Positions 7,184 through 14,669 are shown, counted from the stretch's first letter. The stretch: DNA of 18,661 bases from Planctomycetota bacterium (GCA_016872875.1 VGYW01000135.1:1-18661); one strand, 5' to 3'. Program-made: numbers and translations. The notes: a model not told the origin generated them from the sequence alone.

Positions 7184-7267
7184 TCGTCCTCGTCCCTCGT
7201 CCCTCGTCCTCGACTCTTCTTCCCCCACGACAGGGGGGATCGAGGACGAGGACGAGGACGAGGACGA
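7184..7267. repeat. Imperfect palindrome P5 (GTCCTCG type)
   Basis: The left arm 7184-7226 consists of TCGTCCTCGTCCC units ending in TTCCCCC. The right arm 7233-7267 starts GGGGGG-ATCGAGGACGAGG; the loop is ACGACA. It lies between the divergent URO-D and NfeD genes, just upstream of the NfeD promoter. Its outer end (TCTTCAATCGTCCTCGTCCC) reappears in inverted orientation at the right end of the palindrome at 14514-14604, so the two belong to one family. Confidence 0.85.
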
Positions 7268-7285
7268 TAGGAACCTTTGCCATTC

Positions 7286-7314
7286 TTGACTCGCCCGGAC
7301 CCGAATGGTATACA
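7286..7314 (+). promoter_or_regulatory. Near-consensus sigma70 promoter of the NfeD-FloA operon
   Basis: TTGACT (7286-7291) and TATACA (7309-7314) are separated by exactly 17 nt. Transcription would start near 7321, leaving a leader of about 22 nt that contains the Shine-Dalgarno GAGGAG (7331-7336). Confidence 0.75.
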
Positions 7315-7342
7315 TGAGGGTGCAGAAAGCGAGGAGTAGCTG

Positions 7343-9586
7343 ATGCTTCGGGTCGTCATGCTGATGGCTTGGCTCGCGGTCGCCGTGGGCGCGGGAGAGA
7401 CGGCTGCCCCGGCCGCCCCGGCGCGCCGGGCGGTTCACATCCCGCTCCAGGGCCGCCTGGACATGTTCGCGGTGGAGTCGTTCCACAAGAAGCTCTCGGA
7501 GGGGCTGCGGGGCGGTCCGCCCGACTTCGTGGTGGTGGAGCTCCAGACCGAGGCGGCGGGGGCGGCCACCGCGCTGGAGGTGGCGAACGCCCTCGCGCGG
7601 CTCCACGAGCGCGGGATCGAGACTGCGGCGCTGATTCGCGAGCCCGGCTCGGCCTCGGACACCCTGGTGGCCCTCGCGTGCGGCAAGCTCTTCGCCACGG
7701 ACAAGGCGCGGCTGGTGCCGCTCGCGCCCACGGCCTTCAAGCCGCCCGCGACCGACGACGAGCAGAAGAAGCTCGCCGACGCGATGGCGGCATTCACCGC
7801 GCAGCGCCTCCGGCTGCGCGCCTTGTACCAGGCGATGGTGGACCCCGCGCTGGAGGTCTACATGGTGCTCTTCGAGAGCCGCGAGGACCAGCCGGCCTTC
7901 TACCAGGGGGACGCCTACCGCAAGCTACAGCCAGGCTCGTTCATCCGCAGCGAGCGGGTGGCCGCGCCCAATCTCCCGCCCAAGCTCGGGGCGGATGATC
8001 TCAAGCGCCTCGGGCTCTCCGGCGGCACCGTGAAGGGCGTCGAAGGGGCCGCCGTGAGCCTGGGCGTGGCGCTCCCTGAGCTTGTGACCCTGAAACCGAA
8101 GGCCGCGCCGAGTGAGGCCAAGCCCGCCGCCAAGGGCGCGGAGCCGCGCCCGGAGGCCCGCGCCAAGCCCGGGAAGGGGCGCAGGGTGGTCTTCATCCCC
8201 CTCGACGGCATGGTGGGCGACGGCATGCTCTACTCGGTGCGGCGGCGGGTGGCCACGGCGCGGGGGCTGGACGCCGCGCTCGTGGTCTTCGAGATGAACA
8301 CCAAGGGCGGCGCGCTCTTCCCAGGGCTCGACATCGCGGACTTCATCTGGGAGCTCAGGAACGAGCTGCCCACCGTGGCCTGGGTGAACCGCGAGGCGAT
8401 CTCGGCCGGCACCCTCATCGCCATCGCCTGCTCCGAAATCGTCATGCAGGAAAGCTCCCTCCTGGGCGACGCCGCGGTCGTTGACGGCAGCACCGGCAAG
8501 ATGTTTGAGTCCGAGAAGATCGACTCCTACCTCCGCCCGCGCTTCAAGAACTTCTGCAAGGACAAGTACCCTGGCGCGCTCATCGAGGCCATGATCACGG
8601 TGGGCACCGAGGTCTACGAGCTGGAAACCCTCGACGGCAAGCGCGAGTATTTCACCGACAACGACTACCAGAACCTCCTGCACTCGCCGGAGAAGCTGGA
8701 GCGCTACAAGAACCCCAGGACGCCCCAGAAGGTGGTCCCGAAGGGCAAGCTCCTGACGATGGACGAGGGCCAGGCGAAGCACTTCGGGTTTTCGAGCGAG
8801 ACGGTCAAGTCGCCGCAAGAATTGCTCGACTTCTACGGCCTGGGCGGCCGCGAGACAGTGACGCTCCATTGGACCTGGTCGGAGCGGCTGGTGCGGTGGC
8901 TCGACTTGGCGGGGCCGTTCCTGCTCACCCTCGGGCTGCTGGCGATCATGCTGGAGTTCAAGATGGGCGGCTCGGGCGTCTTCGCGCTCATCGGCCTCGC
9001 GCTCATCGCGGTCTTCTTCCTCGGCAAGTACGCCGCCGGCCTCGCCGAGGTGTGGGAGATACTCCTCTTCCTCGTGGGGCTGACGCTCCTGGCGGTGGAC
9101 ATCTTCGTGACGCCTGGGTTCGGCATGCTGGGCATCCCTGGGCTGCTGATGATGCTCGTGAGCATCGTGCTGTCGCTCCAGAGCTTCACCCTGCCGAGCA
9201 CGCCGGGCGAGATGGTGGACTTCCGCTGGAGCATCGCCCAGGTGGGCATGGTGGCCGTCGCCGTCTTCGTTGCCGCGCTGTTGCTGGGCCGCTACTTGCA
9301 ACGTGCCCCGTACCTGGGTAAGATGATACTCGCGGCCCCGCCGCCCTCGACCGCGCCCACGGTGACGTCGGAGGCTGTGCTGCCCCCGCCTTCGGAGGCG
9401 GAGGGGCGGCAGGAGCTTGTGGGCCGCCGCGGCAAGGCCGTCAGCACCCTGCGGCCCGCGGGCCGCGCGGAGTTCGATGGCGAGCCGCTCGACGTGGTTA
9501 CAGAGGGCGACCTCATCGAGCCCGGCGAGCAGGTCGAGGTTGCCGAGGTCCACGGCAACCGCATCGTCGTGCGTCGGGTACGTTGA
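7343..9586 (+). CDS. nfeD: Long-form NfeD membrane serine protease
   Basis: 747 aa; ATG supported by GAGGAG six nt upstream. A signal peptide (1-17) is followed by two ClpP/crotonase-like domains. The first (about 30-235) lacks the SAG nucleophile motif and looks degenerate. The second (about 283-490) has NREAISAGTLIAIACSEIVM with S354 as likely nucleophile and K392 (less likely K386) as the general base. Hydrophobic segments at about 520-650 form four to five membrane helices. Residues about 690-747 are the NfeD OB-fold domain (LVGRRGKAVSTLRPAG ... VVTEGDLIEPGEQVEV). NfeD proteases are known to be encoded next to and act with flotillins/stomatins, and a FloA gene follows. The extra N-terminal protease-like copy is the odd point. 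Confidence 0.9.
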   Translation: MLRVVMLMAWLAVAVGAGETAAPAAPARRAVHIPLQGRLDMFAVESFHKKLSEGLRGGPPDFVVVELQTEAAGAATALEVANALARLHERGIETAALIREPGSASDTLVALACGKLFATDKARLVPLAPTAFKPPATDDEQKKLADAMAAFTAQRLRLRALYQAMVDPALEVYMVLFESREDQPAFYQGDAYRKLQPGSFIRSERVAAPNLPPKLGADDLKRLGLSGGTVKGVEGAAVSLGVALPELVTLKPKAAPSEAKPAAKGAEPRPEARAKPGKGRRVVFIPLDGMVGDGMLYSVRRRVATARGLDAALVVFEMNTKGGALFPGLDIADFIWELRNELPTVAWVNREAISAGTLIAIACSEIVMQESSLLGDAAVVDGSTGKMFESEKIDSYLRPRFKNFCKDKYPGALIEAMITVGTEVYELETLDGKREYFTDNDYQNLLHSPEKLERYKNPRTPQKVVPKGKLLTMDEGQAKHFGFSSETVKSPQELLDFYGLGGRETVTLHWTWSERLVRWLDLAGPFLLTLGLLAIMLEFKMGGSGVFALIGLALIAVFFLGKYAAGLAEVWEILLFLVGLTLLAVDIFVTPGFGMLGIPGLLMMLVSIVLSLQSFTLPSTPGEMVDFRWSIAQVGMVAVAVFVAALLLGRYLQRAPYLGKMILAAPPPSTAPTVTSEAVLPPPSEAEGRQELVGRRGKAVSTLRPAGRAEFDGEPLDVVTEGDLIEPGEQVEVAEVHGNRIVVRRVR

Positions 9587-9603
9587 GAGGGGGTTGTGAA
9601 GGG

Positions 9604-9688
9604 ACCACACGGACGGACACGGACAGGCACAGACGCTTGGGCGACGCCCATATGCGCGCGTCTGTGATCGTCCGTGTATGTCCGTGGT
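9604..9688. repeat. Imperfect palindrome P6 (CACGGACGGA type)
   Basis: The left arm 9604-9636 (CACGGACGGACACGGACAGG-like) pairs with the right arm 9658-9688. The loop contains its own small hairpin, TGGGC-GAC-GCCCA (9638-9650). It fills the gap between the two NfeD genes and is presumably transcribed within the operon. Confidence 0.85.
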
Positions 9689-9743
9689 TGTTCGCTGCCC
9701 GCTCTGATGCGTGGCGCGGCGCGCTCCGAGGTGGAGACGGCCG

Positions 9744-10274
9744 ATGTCCTGGGAATACGCGATCCTCCTGTTCGTCCTCGGCGTGCTCCTGGCGGTCATG
9801 GAGCTCTTCGTCCCGTCGTTCGGGACGTTGTCGGTGGGAGCCATCGTGTGCTTCGCGGTGAGCATCTGGGGGGTGTACGACCCGGAGCGGCCGGCCGCGG
9901 CGATAGCGATGGGCATCCTGGCGCCCGCCGTGGCCATCGCGATTATCTGCTTCGGGCTGAAGGTCGTGCCGCGCACCTCGTGGGGACGCGGCCTGGTGCT
10001 CCGCCCCCCGCAGGAGGAGGGGACGCAGGAGAGGCCGACGGTGAGCGAGACGGCCGCGCTCAGCCCCGAGGGTGGGACCGCGGAGCGCGAGCTGGCGCCC
10101 CTGGTGGGCAAGGAGGGGGTGGCCCAGAGCGAGCTGCGGCCCGCGGGCGTGGCGCTCATCGGGGGGAAGCGTGTGGACGTTGTGGCGGATGGCGCGCTCA
10201 TTCCCCCGGGCACGCGCGTCCGCGTCGTCGCCGTCGAAGGAAACCGCGTCGTCGTCCGAAAGGTCCAGGTCTGA
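9744..10274 (+). CDS. Short NfeD-family membrane protein
   Basis: 176 aa from the ATG at 9744, with GGAG (9733-9736) 7 nt upstream; an earlier in-frame ATG at 9711 has no such site. Two to three N-terminal membrane helices (residues about 3-80: YAILLFVLGVLLAVMELF, then TLSVGAIVCFAVSIWGVY, then AIAMGILAPAVAIAIICFG) precede a linker. The C-terminal OB-fold (about 115-176) shows LVGKEGVAQSELRPAG and VDVVADGALIPPGTRVRVV. It lacks the protease domain, as in the short NfeD class, and sits between long NfeD and FloA. It is probably a structural partner of FloA in membrane domains. Confidence 0.87.
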   Translation: MSWEYAILLFVLGVLLAVMELFVPSFGTLSVGAIVCFAVSIWGVYDPERPAAAIAMGILAPAVAIAIICFGLKVVPRTSWGRGLVLRPPQEEGTQERPTVSETAALSPEGGTAERELAPLVGKEGVAQSELRPAGVALIGGKRVDVVADGALIPPGTRVRVVAVEGNRVVVRKVQV

Positions 10275-10315
10275 ACTCTTCAGCCCACACTCGCGTTCCT
10301 CGCGCGTGGGGCAGA

Positions 10316-10407
10316 GGATGAATGGATGGGCGGATGTATGGATGAATGAAAGAAGAGCCCGGTCAGGATTCTCTCATTCATCCAATCATCCATTCATCCA
10401 ATCATCC
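10316..10407. repeat. Imperfect palindrome P7 (GGATGAAT type)
   Basis: Arms 10316-10352 and 10371-10407 are made of GGATGAATGGATG units and match at 30 of 37 positions around an 18-nt loop. A smaller G+C-rich imperfect stem (about 10282-10312) precedes it. It fills the gap between the short NfeD gene and floA. Confidence 0.87.
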
Positions 10408-10457
10408 CCTCTGGTTGCGGCCAGCGGCCGCCTTGAGAAGAAGGAGGAGTGAACGCG

Positions 10458-11771
10458 ATGATGTGGCTACCCAATCTCGTGCAGCTTGCGGCGGGCGCCA
10501 TGCGGACGGACCGGCCCGACCTCATCGAGCAGGCCGAGGGGCTGGGGCTGCTCTGGATCCCCATCGGCATCGGCATCCTGGTCCTCCTCGTCCTCCTCGC
10601 CGTGATCATCAGCTTCTTCAACCTCTGGATACAGGCGTTCGCGGCCAACGCGCGCGTGAGCTTCATCGAGCTGATCGGCATGAAGTTCCGGCGCGTGAAC
10701 TCGGCGCTCGTCGTCGAGCAGCGCATCACCGCGATGCAGGCCGGCATTGACATCCCCGTCCGCGCCCTCGAGGCCCACTACCTGGCCCTCGGCGGCCGCG
10801 GCATCGGTGAGAAATACGTCCCCATCGTCGTCCGCTCCCTCATCACCGCGCACAAGGCGGGGCTGAGGATCGAGTCGCGCGACCTCGAGGCCTTCCAGCT
10901 CGCCAACGGCGACGTCGCGGTGGTCGTCAACGCCCTCGTCGCCGCACACAAGGCGGGCCTGGAGGTGACCCTCGGCCAGCTCCAGGCCCACTACCTGGCC
11001 AGGGGCCGGGTCGAGAAGGTCGTCAACGCCCTCATCGCGGCCAAGCGTGCCGGCATCCCGCTCGACTTCCAGCGCGCCGCGGCCATCGACCTCGCGGGGC
11101 GCGACGTCGAGGAGGCCGTGGCGACGTCCGTCAACCCCAAGGTCATTGACTGCCCCAGGCCCGTCCCCGGCAAGGACACCGTGGCCGGCGTCGCCAAGGA
11201 CGGCATCGAGGTCAAGGCCAAGGCCCGCGTCACCGTCCGCGCCTGCATAGACCGCCTCATAGGCGGCGCCACCGAGGAGACCATCATCGCGCGCGTGGGC
11301 GAGGGCATCGTCACAACCATCGGCTCCTCAGGCTCACACAAGGAGGTCCTCGAAAACCCAGACCGCATCTCCAAAGTCGTCCTCGAGAAGGGCCTCGACG
11401 CGGGAACCGCCTTCGAGATCCTCTCGATAGACATCGCGGACGTGGACATCGGCCAGAACATCGGCGCCCGCCTTCAGACCGACCAGGCCGAGGCCGACAA
11501 GAAGGTTGCCCAGGCCAAGGCCGAGGAGCGCAAGGCCCTGGCCCTGGCCCTGGAGCAGGAGATGAAGGCCCGCACCCAGGAGATGCGCGCCGAGGTCGTC
11601 AAGGCCGAAGCCGAAATCCCACTCGCCATCGCCGAATCGTTCCGCAGCGGCAACCTCGGCATCATGGACTACTACCGCCTGCGCAACATCCAGGCCGACA
11701 CCACCATGCGCCAGGCCATCGGCGGCACGCCTGAGGCCGGCACACAAGGCGGACCGGGCGGACAAATGTAA
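10458..11771 (+). CDS. floA: Flotillin-like protein FloA with expanded repeat region
   Basis: 437 aa. The ATG at 10458 is preferred because AAGGAGG (10441-10447) lies 10 nt upstream; a GTG at 10449 would be too close to it. One membrane segment (32-56) is followed by the PHB/FloA core: [63 protein letters not shown], then a charged coiled-coil tail ([20 protein letters not shown]). Between the membrane segment and the core are repeats of 32 residues: 126-157, 158-189 and 190-221, plus a diverged copy at 89-125. Bacillus FloA (331 aa, from memory) has about two such units. FloA organises membrane microdomains and works with NfeD proteins, which are encoded directly upstream. Confidence 0.93.
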   Translation: MMWLPNLVQLAAGAMRTDRPDLIEQAEGLGLLWIPIGIGILVLLVLLAVIISFFNLWIQAFAANARVSFIELIGMKFRRVNSALVVEQRITAMQAGIDIPVRALEAHYLALGGRGIGEKYVPIVVRSLITAHKAGLRIESRDLEAFQLANGDVAVVVNALVAAHKAGLEVTLGQLQAHYLARGRVEKVVNALIAAKRAGIPLDFQRAAAIDLAGRDVEEAVATSVNPKVIDCPRPVPGKDTVAGVAKDGIEVKAKARVTVRACIDRLIGGATEETIIARVGEGIVTTIGSSGSHKEVLENPDRISKVVLEKGLDAGTAFEILSIDIADVDIGQNIGARLQTDQAEADKKVAQAKAEERKALALALEQEMKARTQEMRAEVVKAEAEIPLAIAESFRSGNLGIMDYYRLRNIQADTTMRQAIGGTPEAGTQGGPGGQM

Positions 11772-11866
11772 GACACGAAAATCCGAAATCCCAAATCCGA
11801 AATCCGAAGGAATACCAAAGCACAAAGCACCACTCTCCCAAACCCCGAACCAGAGAAACCAGTTCT

Positions 11867-11892
11867 CGTCCCGACGGTCCTCCGTCGGGACG
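11867..11892. repeat. Perfect 11-bp stem with TCCT loop
   Basis: CGTCCCGACGG-TCCT-CCGTCGGGACG. On the other strand the loop reads AGGA, giving the same architecture as the stem-loop at 11980-12005. The two copies differ only by two compensatory pair swaps. Confidence 0.92.
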
Positions 11893-11979
11893 GACGGTTT
11901 TGGACGCTCCGCGTCCTCGTCTCTGGCTTCTTGGCGCGGGCGACCATGCAAGATGGACGCCGGAGCGTCCGAGACAGCG

Positions 11980-12005
11980 CGTCCCCACGCAGGAGCGTGG
12001 GGACG
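11980..12005. repeat. Perfect 11-bp stem with AGGA loop
   Basis: CGTCCCCACGC-AGGA-GCGTGGGGACG. Compared with the reverse complement of 11867-11892, stem positions 7 and 11 are swapped from G to C, with matching C to G swaps in the opposite arm. The fold is preserved while the sequence differs. Confidence 0.92.
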
Positions 12006-12125
12006 AGGGTCTCCGCAGACGGCGAACCAGGGAACCTGACACAACGGCTTGCTCCTGTCTCAGGCATTTGGGTCTTGGGATTCCGGGTTTCCTTCCGATT
12101 TCGTGTTTCGGATTTGGAGCTTCCC

Positions 12126-12722
12126 GTGGAAAAGGTCCTCATCTGGCTCGTCCTGCTCTTTTTCTTCTTCGTCCTGCCCAGCATCCTCCAAGCGCTGGCC
12201 AAGAAGCGCGCCCAGCAGGCCCAGCGCGCCGAGCGCCCCGAGGAGGGCGAGGAGCCAGCCGAGGAGGACCAGGCCTACGCCGCGGAACCCAGCGACATCG
12301 AGCGCTACCTCGAGAGCATCGGGGTGAAGATCGAGCGCCGCCCCGCCCCGCCCCCGCCGCCACCTCCGCGCCAGCCGGAGCCGCCCGTGCTCCGGCCCGT
12401 GGAGCCGGAGCGCTACCGCCCGCCCGCCAGGCCCGAGCCGGTCCAGGTGCGTCTCATCGTGGCCGAGGAGGAGCCTCCCCCGCCGCCGTCCGTCGAGCCG
12501 CCCGCCGCAGAGCCGGCGTTCGAGCAACCGCTCGCGGTCCAGGAGGCGCGCGTCGCCCCGGCCCCTCCGCCGGCCGAGGCGCCGGCCCCCGCCTTCGCCG
12601 CCCTTGCGGCGCGCCCAACCCTCGCCGACCTGCGCCGCGGCATCGTCCTCTCCGAAATCCTCCGCAGGCCCGACCTCCAGCGCCTCCCCTGCGACCGAAC
12701 CCTGAGCTTCGGAGACGACTGA
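12126..12722 (+). CDS. Proline-rich single-pass membrane protein, unknown function
   Basis: 198 aa from a GTG at 12126, with GGAG (12116-12119) 6 nt upstream. An upstream extension of the reading frame runs through the palindrome and is not credible. Residues 2-20 are a membrane helix (VEKVLIWLVLLFFFFVLPS) followed by a basic stop-transfer segment. An acidic stretch and SDIERYLESIGVKIERR (about 57-73) come next, then a long Pro/Glu/Ala-rich linker. The C-terminus, LADLRRGIVLSEILRRPDLQR, resembles a short motif I associate with planctomycete proteins of this shape. I recognise no named family. Its place right after floA suggests a membrane-domain accessory role, which is inference. Confidence 0.78.
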   Translation: MEKVLIWLVLLFFFFVLPSILQALAKKRAQQAQRAERPEEGEEPAEEDQAYAAEPSDIERYLESIGVKIERRPAPPPPPPPRQPEPPVLRPVEPERYRPPARPEPVQVRLIVAEEEPPPPPSVEPPAAEPAFEQPLAVQEARVAPAPPPAEAPAPAFAALAARPTLADLRRGIVLSEILRRPDLQRLPCDRTLSFGDD

Positions 12723-12763
12723 CCCAACGCGGCGCAGACCGCGACCAGGAGCAGACGAACGAT

Positions 12764-12876
12764 CCAATCCTCAATACCCAACACCCAATACTCAATGTCC
12801 AAGTGAGGCCGGACGGCGCCAAAAGGGTTCTCTTGCTTGGTGATTGAGTATTGAGTATTGAGTATTGGATATTGGG
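12764..12876. repeat. Imperfect palindrome P9 (CAATACTCAATACC type)
   Basis: The left arm 12764-12803 and right arm 12836-12876 match at about 31 of 40 positions, with a 32-nt loop that itself holds GGCGCC. The loop-proximal part (CTCAATG-TCCAAG ... CTTGGTGATTGAG) matches the equivalent part of P1. The right arm ends 6 nt before the next start codon, leaving no room for a clear Shine-Dalgarno outside it. Confidence 0.87.
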
Positions 12877-12882
12877 CTTCCG

Positions 12883-14502
12883 ATGCGGACGCTCCTCCTC
12901 CTCCCCATCGGCCTCCTCGTCCTGCTCTCCGTTGCCGTGCAGGGCATCTACCTGGCAGGCCCGGCCGAGCGGGGCCTGCCGCTCGACGACGGCTGGATTC
13001 ACGCCACCTACGCCCGCAACCTGGCCCGCCACGGCCAGCTCTGCCTGAACCCCGGCGAGCCGAGCACGGGCACGACCAGCTTCCTCTGGACCGCCCTCCT
13101 CGCGGCGGGCCACCTCGCCCTCCGCAGCCCGACCCTTCCGCCGATCATCCTCGGTGTCGCGCTCCAGGCCTGCCTCCTCGCCTGCTTCTGCCTGCTCGCG
13201 CGCGACGCCATTGGGAACCCTCGCTACGCCCTGGCCGCAGCAGCCTCGGCCGCAGTCCTGGGCAACCTGGTGTGGACCAGCCTCTCAGGCATGGAGACCA
13301 CACTGTTCCTCACTCTCGGCCTGGCGGCCCTCCTAGCATATCAGCGCCAGCGCCCTCTCTGGGCTGGCGCCTTCGCCGGCTTCCTCGTCCTCACGCGGCC
13401 CGAGGGCCTGGCCCTCCCGCTTATCCTCGCCGTGCGCGAGGCTTTGCGTGGGCGGGGCCTCTGTGCCCCGCGTGGGTGGCGGCGCTGGCTCGCACTCTTC
13501 GGACCCGTCGCCGCAGCCGCAGGCGTCTACCTCGCCCTCAACCTCGCGATCACTGGCCAACTGCTCACGTCCACCTTCGCCGGGCGCCGCTGGCTCGCGG
13601 GCCAGCCCGAGCGGCTCCAGCTCGGCCCGCTCGCGCTCCTCAGCCAGCTCGGCGGCCTGCTGGCCTCGTGGGCGCACTACCTGCACCGCTGGGTCTTCGG
13701 CGGCGTGCTCCTCAAGTGGCTGGGCGTGCCTGGCGCCGACGCCGCGGCCATCGTGATCGGCGCAGCGTTGGTCCTCGCCGCTCTGTGGGCGGGGCCTCTG
13801 CGCCCCGCGTCCCCGGCCCCGCGCCTCCTCCTCTGGTGGGCCGCCGCACACAACGCCGCATACGCCGTCCTCCTTCCCGTCCACGGCCACGCGGGGCGCT
13901 ACCAGGCGGTGAACTTCCTCCTCCTCGCGCTCCTGGTCCCCGCGTGCGCCGCGCGGCTTGGGCGGACGCGCGGCGCAGCGCGGCGGCTCGCACTGCCCCT
14001 CCTCGCCCTCTGGCTCGCACTCGCCGCCGGCAGCGGCGCACTCTGGCGCAACATCTACCGCGACTGCGTTGACCACATCAACGGCGTCCACGCCGCCTGC
14101 GGCCGCTGGCTCGCGGGGAACCTGCCGCGCGACGCGGTGGTCGCCACCTACGACCTGGGGGGGATCAGCTACCTGGCCGAGCGGCGCGTCCTGGACCTTG
14201 GCGGGCTGGCCGACCCCGAGGCCGCCCGCTGCCTCTTCGCCGGGGATTGCGTGCCTTACCTGCGGAGCAAGGGTGCCACCCACCTCGCCATGGTCCAGCA
14301 CACCGATAGCGACCTGCGGCTCGCCGAGCGACTCGGGCTCGCCCCCTGGGTGCCTGGCCGCCCGCGCCTGGTCCCTCTGCGCGCCTGGCGTCTGCCGCCC
14401 GAGCGCTACCCCCTGCACCACGCCGCCACCTCCAACGCCGCGCCCGCCATCATCCTCTACCGTCTCGCGTGGGAAGGCGTACCTGTGAGCCCCCCACCTT
14501 GA
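12883..14502 (+). CDS. GT39/ArnT-like multi-pass glycosyltransferase
   Basis: 539 aa from the ATG at 12883; no strong Shine-Dalgarno is visible, and a TTG at 12865 inside the palindrome arm is an alternative. The N-terminal membrane helix is followed by the family's luminal motif with the catalytic-type acidic pair D35-D36 (LPLDDGWIHATYARNLARHG) and NPGEPSTGTTSFLW. About ten hydrophobic segments run to residue ~390. The soluble C-terminal part has the usual pattern ATYDLGGISYLAERRVLDLGGL. Members transfer sugars from polyprenyl-phosphate carriers to lipids or proteins at the outer face of the membrane. Donor and acceptor cannot be told here. It may be the last gene of the operon or a separate unit. 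Confidence 0.85.
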   Translation: MRTLLLLPIGLLVLLSVAVQGIYLAGPAERGLPLDDGWIHATYARNLARHGQLCLNPGEPSTGTTSFLWTALLAAGHLALRSPTLPPIILGVALQACLLACFCLLARDAIGNPRYALAAAASAAVLGNLVWTSLSGMETTLFLTLGLAALLAYQRQRPLWAGAFAGFLVLTRPEGLALPLILAVREALRGRGLCAPRGWRRWLALFGPVAAAAGVYLALNLAITGQLLTSTFAGRRWLAGQPERLQLGPLALLSQLGGLLASWAHYLHRWVFGGVLLKWLGVPGADAAAIVIGAALVLAALWAGPLRPASPAPRLLLWWAAAHNAAYAVLLPVHGHAGRYQAVNFLLLALLVPACAARLGRTRGAARRLALPLLALWLALAAGSGALWRNIYRDCVDHINGVHAACGRWLAGNLPRDAVVATYDLGGISYLAERRVLDLGGLADPEAARCLFAGDCVPYLRSKGATHLAMVQHTDSDLRLAERLGLAPWVPGRPRLVPLRAWRLPPERYPLHHAATSNAAPAIILYRLAWEGVPVSPPP

Positions 14503-14513
14503 TTCTTGGCCAG

Positions 14514-14604
14514 TCGTCCTCGTCCTCGTCCCTCGTCCTCGACTCTTCTCCCCCTAAGCGAAGGGAATCGAGGACGAAGGACGAGGACGAGGGACGAGGA
14601 CGAT
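14514..14604. repeat. Imperfect palindrome P10 (GTCCTCG type)
   Basis: The left arm 14514-14554 (TCGTCCTCGTCC units ending CTCCCCC) pairs with the right arm 14562-14604 (AGGGAATCGAGGACG ... GAGGACGA). Its right end reads CGAGGACGATTGAAGA, the reverse complement of the left end of P5. It lies between the glycosyltransferase stop and the tRNA promoter. Confidence 0.87.
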
Positions 14605-14630
14605 TGAAGAGGCTGAAACGCATCTCGCGC

Positions 14631-14658
14631 TTGACAAGCCGTCCGCGGAGGCTATAAT
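14631..14658 (+). promoter_or_regulatory. Perfect consensus sigma70 promoter for the tRNA
   Basis: TTGACA (14631-14636) and TATAAT (14653-14658) are both exact consensus, with a 16-nt spacer. The expected start, near 14665, is a few bases before the mature tRNA 5' end, so the primary transcript has almost no leader. Confidence 0.88.
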
Positions 14659-14669
14659 TAACAATGCGC

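Larger units (their letters stand above)
11790..12117. repeat. Composite palindrome P8 with nested stem-loops
   Basis: Outer arms of AATCCGAAATCC units lie at 11790-11812 and 12089-12117. Inside are a perfect 10-bp inverted repeat GGACGCTCCG/CGGAGCGTCC (11902-11911, 11961-11970) and two perfect 11-bp stem-loops (annotated separately). It fills the 354-nt gap between floA and the next gene. Its right arm covers the start of the next gene's GGAG ribosome site (12116-12119). I see no gene in this gap. Confidence 0.8.

Noticed and set aside
6166..7317. 383-codon open frame on the plus strand over the URO-D gene
   Set aside because: The minus strand gives clear URO-D family motifs; the plus frame is its shadow and ends in the palindrome.
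7925..10213. 762-codon open frame on the minus strand
   Set aside because: Antisense to both NfeD genes and through a palindrome; the translation is His/Arg/Gln-rich with no known domain.
420..12876. Strand-biased G-U wobble as proof that all palindromes act as plus-strand RNA
   Set aside because: Counting by eye, arm mismatches in P2 and P4 favour G-U on the plus strand, but P7 is even and P9 is mostly C-A. The total shows no clear bias.
41..14604. CRISPR array or phage-like repeat array
   Set aside because: Arms are short quasi-tandem units in inverted pairs with no regularly spaced unique spacers, and no cas genes are present.
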